A stretch of DNA of 64,000 nucleotides, taken from NCBI GenBank assembly GCA_003054695.1, contig QAZA01000014.1, forward strand, positions 41,481 to 105,480, in the 5' to 3' direction. Position 1 is the stretch's first letter. Every line of letters starts with the position of its first letter. Below are positions 59,967 through 64,000 of the stretch, in pieces. A program made the translations under genes and the position numbers. The notes beneath the pieces were generated by a model. It was not told the DNA's origin and did not search any database. It worked only from the letters and a program-made list of their open reading frames with translations. Origin of the DNA: Verrucomicrobia bacterium LW23. GTDB lineage: Bacteria; Verrucomicrobiota; Verrucomicrobiia; Methylacidiphilales; UBA1321.

Positions 59967-60992
59967 ATGTATACTGAGACCCCGCTGACTGCCTCCGAAC
60001 AGAAAGCCGTTGACAGCCTCATCGACAATCTTGGTAAGAAAATGCTTGCCGAGGGCGCCGCCCCGAATATCAAACGGGACGCACATCCCAAGCAGATTGG
60101 ACTTGTGCGGGCAGAGTTTATTGTGGAAAGCAATCTTGCCGACCATCTGAAGGTGGGTGTGTTTAAGGATCCTGCAACTTACCCGGCGTGGATCCGCTTC
60201 TCCCACGAGTCTTCCACCAACAAGAGGGATGATGACAAAGACGCTCGGGGCGTTGCCATCAAGCTGGTTGGCGTGCCGGGCAAAAAGATTCTTGAGGACG
60301 AGGCGGACGCGGTTACTCAGGATTTTGTCATGGTGACTACCGATATCTTTGTCACTAAGGGTGTTGAAGAGTTTGCCCAGCTGGTGGCCTCCGTGATGAA
60401 GGGCAAATACTGGGTCCTTGCCTACTTGTTAACACATCCGCGGAGTTTTAAGAATCTGTCCAGCTCCAGAAAAGTCATCGGCAGCATTCTGGATGAACGC
60501 TTTTGGAGCGTGGCGCCTTACAGGTACGGTGATGCGATCGTCAAGTATTCGATTCAGCCGCAGTCCGATGCCAAGACCCCGCTGCAACCGGACAGAGGGC
60601 CCCGCTTTCTTACGGATGTTCTTCAGCAGCAGCTGGATAAGAGCGAGTATTACTATGATTTTATGGTTCAGTTTCAGAGAGATCCCAAAACCATGCCAAC
60701 GGATGACCTCCGGGTCCGGTGGAGCCCGGATGAAGCGCCTTTCCACAAGGTTGCGACTCTGAAAATTCCCCGCCAAAGCTTCAATACCCGCGAGCAGGAG
60801 GACTATGGCGATCAGCTCTCGTTTACGCCCTGGCACAGCCTGCCCGAGCATACTCCCGTCGGAAATATCAATCTGGCAAGGAAGCAGGTCTACGCAGCCC
60901 TTTCCAGGTTTCGCCATGAAAAAAATGGCATTGCCCGTTTTGAGCCAACTGACATGAGTGTACCTGCCGCTCCGTCGCTACAATCCAGTTGA
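59967..60992 (+). CDS. Small catalase-like haem protein
   Basis: The product is 341 aa, shorter than classical catalases (about 480 or more) and like the minimal catalase-related group. Visible motifs: KRDAHPKQIGLVRAEF (candidate distal His), YPAWIRFSHESSTNKRDDD, DARGVAIKLVGVPG, TQDFVMVTTDIF, and APYRYGDAIVKYSI (candidate proximal Tyr). It should bind haem and break down or use peroxide, possibly with lipid hydroperoxides. There is no signal peptide. It ends the island on the plus strand, 186 AT-rich bases after the STAND gene. Confidence 0.85.
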   Translation: MYTETPLTASEQKAVDSLIDNLGKKMLAEGAAPNIKRDAHPKQIGLVRAEFIVESNLADHLKVGVFKDPATYPAWIRFSHESSTNKRDDDKDARGVAIKLVGVPGKKILEDEADAVTQDFVMVTTDIFVTKGVEEFAQLVASVMKGKYWVLAYLLTHPRSFKNLSSSRKVIGSILDERFWSVAPYRYGDAIVKYSIQPQSDAKTPLQPDRGPRFLTDVLQQQLDKSEYYYDFMVQFQRDPKTMPTDDLRVRWSPDEAPFHKVATLKIPRQSFNTREQEDYGDQLSFTPWHSLPEHTPVGNINLARKQVYAALSRFRHEKNGIARFEPTDMSVPAAPSLQSS

Positions 60993-61326
60993 TCGGATGT
61001 ACCGAACCGGATCGTCGAGGCTTGAGCAGTCTCAGTTCGCGTCTCCCCATGCACACCTATAAAATAAATTAAAATAGAGTTTCTTAGTCCTCTATAACAC
61101 ACGGAAGTACTTATCGGAGAGAGAGAAACAGAAAAAGTTCGAAATCCGTAAGATTAGTAAGCCCCAGGCACAACTGAAAACGAACCGGCTTTTCCTTAGG
61201 AGGGGTATAGTGAATTATTCGCTGAAGCATTCCCAGTTTCAGAGGGAAGATGGGATGGTGGTTTATTGCCCGGATTTGTGGATTCTGGCGGTTCCTGGTT
61301 TTCCTCCCGCATCCGCGAAATTCCAT
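60993..61326. other. Region between catalase gene and IS, containing a copied gene start
   Basis: No full gene is seen. It contains the first copy of a 63-bp direct repeat (61042-61104) that carries a minus-strand start reading MCMGR; here the frame then runs antisense into the catalase gene end and has no family character. The ORF at 61111-61326 (minus) is not recognised and is probably chance. Confidence 0.5.
61042..61104. repeat. 63-bp direct repeat, copy 1
   Basis: Matches 63938-64000 with three mismatches. It includes CCCCATGCACACCTA, an AT-rich core and TTAGTCCTCTATAACA. On the minus strand it provides a possible promoter (TTGTTA or equivalent, 18-base gap, TATTTT) and a start codon. 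Confidence 0.85.
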
Positions 61327-62714
61327 CTATTTATGGGGATCAAGGCCGGAAGTCGATCAGAAATGCGTCTATTTTTGAGTTGCCAGGAGGCCAGATTTTA
61401 CCCGGCCGGGCTGAGCCCCATGAAAAGCGCTATGCAAAAATGTTTTTCCGCCGCAATACCCCTCTGAAAACTGCTTTTTTTGAAGCAATCCGGTTGGAGC
61501 AATTAAATCCTACCAAAATCCGCCGGCTTTAGCCATCCTGATCAGTCCCTTTTATGTCGTTTTTCGCCCGCAACCCATTGCTCGCCTTTTTAGTTTATGT
61601 CACACATTCCGCACTGCTTCGGCAGATCGCCTATTTAAAAGAGGAGAACCGAATTCTGCGCTCCCGGTTGGAAACTGTCCAAACCACGCCGGCTGAACGT
61701 TCGGTCCTCGTTCGCATTGGAGTGCCACTTGGGAGTTCGATCAGAGAAATTCTCGGGATCGTGCACTACAAGACGTTTCTGCAATGGGTTCGGAGAGAAC
61801 GTGATGGAACGAATATCAAAACTGCGCCCCGCAAACCCGGCCGCCCCACCATTTCTTCTGATGTCGCCGCTCTGATTTTGCGCATGGCAAAGGAAAATGC
61901 CTGGGGCTATGCACGGATCTCAGGCGAACTCAAAAAGCTCGGGATCCAAGTGGCCAATAATACGATCAAGAAGGTGGTCATCGTCAACGGTTTCCATCCT
62001 TCGCCCTGGAGGGTGCGGGGCGATTGGGACAGATTCATTCGCCTTCATATGGAGACATTGTGGGCGTGCGATTTTTTCTGCAAAGATATCTGGACGGCAA
62101 GCGGTAAGGTCACTTTCTACGTGCTTTTCTTCATCCACGTCGGCACCAGGCGTGTCCATATCGCCGGAGCCACCTGCAATCCCACTGGGCCGTGGGTCGA
62201 GCAACAGGCGCGCAATCTCGTCATGGATTTGCAGGATCGGGGCGAGAAAGTCTCGTACCTCCTGCGGGATGGCGATACCAAATTCACCCAGGCGTTTGAC
62301 GAAGTTTTCAAGGGTGAGGGGATCAAGGTGAAAAAGCTGCCTCGGGAGTCTCCCAACCTCAACGCCTTCGCGGAGCGATTCGTCCAGACTATCAAGAATG
62401 AGTGCTTGAGGCATTTCGTGGTGTTTGGTCAGCGGCACCTGGAGTTTTTGCTGCGGGAATTTGCGTCCTACTATAATACCGTTCGGCCGCATCAGGGGAT
62501 AGCAAACCGGACGATCGGCAACATCATTCCGTTTCCAACTCAGGCTGCCCCGCCCCGACCTGATGACGTCCAATGCGACGCTCGTTTGGGCGGATTGCTG
62601 CGCCATTATTCACGAAAAGCGGCATAGAAGTGGAACGATTCAGGCGGTTTTTGGCGTTTTGTTAGGCGCTCAACATCAACAACTTCCAAGGGTTATTATT
62701 TTTTTGCATAGGAC
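61327..62714 (+). mobile_element. Intact rve-type insertion sequence
   Basis: The borders are set by where similarity to the decayed copy at 40.8-45.4 kb begins (CTATTTATGGGGATC) and ends (TTTGCATAGGACG). Length about 1388 bases. Clear terminal inverted repeats and a target duplication were not recognised, so each border may be off by a few bases. It carries one complete transposase gene. Confidence 0.78.
61554..62627 (+). CDS. rve-type (IS3/IS481-like) transposase
   Basis: The product is 357 aa. An N-terminal coiled/helix region (LLRQIAYLKEENRILRSRLE) precedes a helix-turn-helix part (MAKENAWGYARISGELKKLG) and the integrase core with a DDE set: Asp in LWACDFFCKD, Asp in LRDGDTKFTQAF, and Glu in NAFAERFVQTIKNECL. 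The C-terminus has YNTVRPHQGIANRTIG. It appears active. I would not assign it firmly to one IS family without database comparison. Confidence 0.9.
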   Translation: MSFFARNPLLAFLVYVTHSALLRQIAYLKEENRILRSRLETVQTTPAERSVLVRIGVPLGSSIREILGIVHYKTFLQWVRRERDGTNIKTAPRKPGRPTISSDVAALILRMAKENAWGYARISGELKKLGIQVANNTIKKVVIVNGFHPSPWRVRGDWDRFIRLHMETLWACDFFCKDIWTASGKVTFYVLFFIHVGTRRVHIAGATCNPTGPWVEQQARNLVMDLQDRGEKVSYLLRDGDTKFTQAFDEVFKGEGIKVKKLPRESPNLNAFAERFVQTIKNECLRHFVVFGQRHLEFLLREFASYYNTVRPHQGIANRTIGNIIPFPTQAAPPRPDDVQCDARLGGLLRHYSRKAA

Positions 62715-62852
62715 GCACTGAAGAACTCCCGAGGTTGATGGGGAGAGGACATGGAGGGGCGGGACCTTGTCTTGAAACGTCCGGATGGATAAGGGAAAGC
62801 CATTCCACTTTGATATGGCCGTGAATACCAAGAAGGTGATCAGGATCCCTTT

Positions 62853-63191
62853 TTAAAACGCCGCGGTTGGCATGCCGCCTGCGTCGGTTGCCTCATTTTG
62901 TTGTCTCCTCCAAACTTCATAAAAAGTAAGCTCATGTTTGAGTCCCTTATTCGAGACTGCGGCTAATTTGTGTCGAGTTTTGCACGCAGTACTTAGAACT
63001 TGGCAGTTGTATGACAAGACGCCATTTTTGAATCGAACCATAGTGATTTTAAATTTCTCTCCAGTCTTTTTATCATACGCAACCACTTGGGGTTTCCCGT
63101 GATTTTCAGAAACTTCGACAATAGCTTGTGAGTCTGCATCCTCTGTTTGCCACCGTCCTATCAACCCACTCTCCGCGATAATAGTTTTCAT
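62853..63191 (-). CDS. Small hypothetical protein, tandem paralogue 1
   Basis: The product is 112 aa from MKTIIAESGLIGRW (ATG at 63191), which avoids overlap with the upstream gene; an ATG at 63227 is possible. It aligns along most of its length with the next gene: LIGRWQTEDADSQAIVEVSE versus LIGTWEPNNHDSQAIIQISL, then GKPQVVAYDK versus GKPHVVVFDK. The alternating pattern suggests a small lipocalin-like beta-barrel. Function unknown. Confidence 0.7.
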   Translation of the reverse strand: MKTIIAESGLIGRWQTEDADSQAIVEVSENHGKPQVVAYDKKTGEKFKITMVRFKNGVLSYNCQVLSTACKTRHKLAAVSNKGLKHELTFYEVWRRQQNEATDAGGMPTAAF

Positions 63192-63211
63192 ATTAAGTTG
63201 AGTTTGGCTTT

Positions 63212-63502
63212 CTAGCATGGCACCCATGTTTCGATAATAGTTAATTTTTGTTGAATCCTATTCTTGGATTTAAGCCTAAGCGCATGTTTAGTTCTATACC
63301 TGTTACTTGGCACGAAAACTTCGTAGGTTAGCCAATTATCACAATATTGAATATTTTCAACTACAAACTCTTCGCCGTCTGACTTGTCAAAAACCACGAC
63401 GTGAGGCTTTCCAGATTTCAAAGAAATCTGGATTATAGCCTGAGAATCGTGATTGTTAGGTTCCCAAGTCCCAATTAGGCCCTCTAGCATTGCTAAATCC
63501 AT
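63212..63502 (-). CDS. Small hypothetical protein, tandem paralogue 2
   Basis: The product is 96 aa, starting MDLAMLEGLIGTWE. It is the paralogue of the 112-aa protein just downstream (20 bases apart) and lies 12 bases after the proline-rich gene, so the three form one operon on the minus strand. No family was recognised; the beta-rich pattern and ending LTIIETWV mirror its partner. Confidence 0.72.
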   Translation of the reverse strand: MDLAMLEGLIGTWEPNNHDSQAIIQISLKSGKPHVVVFDKSDGEEFVVENIQYCDNWLTYEVFVPSNRYRTKHALRLKSKNRIQQKLTIIETWVPC

Positions 63503-63514
63503 AAGAAGATAGGG

Positions 63515-63946
63515 TTACTTATTTGTAGCCGGTGGTGATGGCGGTGGCGGTGGCGGACCTTTAGGAGGGGGTGGAACATAGTCCGCCGGCTTTGGCTTAA
63601 CGATAGTTTTTCCAGTCTGAGGATCCTTAAAGATTACTTTATTAGGATCGGTCGGGTGAGGCCTATAATGCTTGTAAGGATTGTCATTACCTCCTGGCCT
63701 GGTATAGCCTCTTTCTCCCTTCCCTTGGCCATCGGCTTGTGTTTCGGAGGGCGTTTGCGGTGGAGTGGGCTGAGGGGGCTGGGGCTGCGGAGGCTGCGGT
63801 AGAGGAGGAGGCATCTCCGGCCCAGGGGGCGCTGGTTCGGGCGCTGGTGGAGCCTCTTGTTGTGGTGGTGGGGCCTGTTCCGGCGGCGGGGGCGGCCCAT
63901 TGCCGCCAGAATCAGGCCCTGGCGCTGGTCCGTCTCCTCTCCCCAT
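63515..63946 (-). CDS. Proline-rich protein of unknown function
   Basis: The product is 143 aa from the ATG at 63946 (or 145 aa from a GTG two codons earlier). The first 75 residues are mostly Pro, Gln and Glu, followed by GYTRPGGNDNPYKHYRPHPT and PNKVIFKDPQTGKTIVKP, and a final poly-Pro run. It has no signal peptide or helix. Its start codon and upstream region lie in the 63-bp repeat whose other copy is at 61.04 kb. It resembles a flexible linker or bait-like protein only by composition. Confidence 0.65.
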   Translation of the reverse strand: MGRGDGPAPGPDSGGNGPPPPPEQAPPPQQEAPPAPEPAPPGPEMPPPLPQPPQPQPPQPTPPQTPSETQADGQGKGERGYTRPGGNDNPYKHYRPHPTDPNKVIFKDPQTGKTIVKPKPADYVPPPPKGPPPPPPSPPATNK

Positions 63947-64000
63947 GCACACCTAAAAAATAAATTAAAATAGAGTTTGTTAGTCCTCTATAACAAACGG
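63938..64000. repeat. 63-bp direct repeat, copy 2
   Basis: Second copy of the repeat at 61042-61104, running to the end of the window, so its true length may be greater. It contains the start and upstream region of the proline-rich gene. Confidence 0.85.

Noticed and set aside
60868..61056. 62-aa minus-strand frame starting MCMGR
   Set aside because: Only the first residues come from the copied gene start; the rest is antisense to the end of the catalase-like gene.
61111..61326. 71-aa minus-strand open frame left of the intact IS
   Set aside because: No homology recognised, it abuts the IS border and the composition is not coding-like; it could be a remnant but cannot be supported.
62853..63946. 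Toxin-antitoxin reading of the small minus-strand genes
   Set aside because: The two small proteins are paralogues of each other and the third is proline-rich; no toxin fold or antitoxin DNA-binding motif is visible.

Overview
The window is about 64 kb of high-GC bacterial DNA, most likely from a Verrucomicrobia species (Chthoniobacter/Spartobacteria-like). The strongest taxonomic marker is a set of three Verru_Chthon cassette proteins (B, C, A order, 23.7-29.6 kb). Strand switches are frequent, Shine-Dalgarno sites are weak, and conserved palindromic and 'cacggagcacacgg' repeats recur between genes. No tRNA, rRNA or CRISPR array was recognised.

Region 1 (1-34 kb) looks like ordinary chromosome of a polysaccharide degrader. 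It holds a partial NHL beta-propeller protein, a polysaccharide-deacetylase-like exported protein, a PL22-like oligogalacturonate lyase, ribosomal protein S1 with its terminator, thiC behind a TPP riboswitch, a PII protein, GntR-type and LacI-type sugar-responsive regulators, a large clan-GH-A-like secreted glycosidase with a CBM9-like tail, a succinate-semialdehyde dehydrogenase, a heparin-lyase-I-like polysaccharide lyase, the Verru_Chthon cassette, a PEGA-domain Ser/Thr kinase and a KDG-kinase-like sugar kinase. The lyases and the KDG kinase fit uronate catabolism.

Region 2 (33.6-40.9 kb) holds surface-polysaccharide-type genes (FkbM and other methyltransferases, a polytopic membrane protein, a GT2 glycosyltransferase) and a NarL-type response regulator with a MASE1 histidine kinase.

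Region 3 (40.8-45.4 kb) is a nest of mobile elements. An rve-type IS remnant is split by a 2.3-kb group II intron and carries an IS630 element a few bases from its left end. An intact second copy of the rve-type IS at 61.3-62.7 kb gives the empty-site sequence, so the intron and IS630 junctions can be read directly.

Region 4 (45.3-61 kb) is the exciting part: an accessory island of caspase-like proteases and peptidoglycan hydrolases. It has a caspase fragment cut by the IS, a caspase/alpha-beta-hydrolase fusion, a protein combining Amidase_2, Amidase_3 and a lysozyme/SLT-like domain, a PG-binding plus CHAP-like protein whose usual nucleophile Cys is Ser, a 1654-aa caspase-STAND NTPase-transmembrane-beta-propeller protein, and a small catalase-like protein. 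No export signal is visible on the wall hydrolases. I infer a regulated-cell-death or lysis system (defence or developmental); no function is proven. The 3' half of the large STAND gene is strikingly AT-rich compared with its 5' half.

Region 5 (61-64 kb) contains the intact IS, two tandem small paralogues and a proline-rich protein, bracketed by a 63-bp direct repeat.
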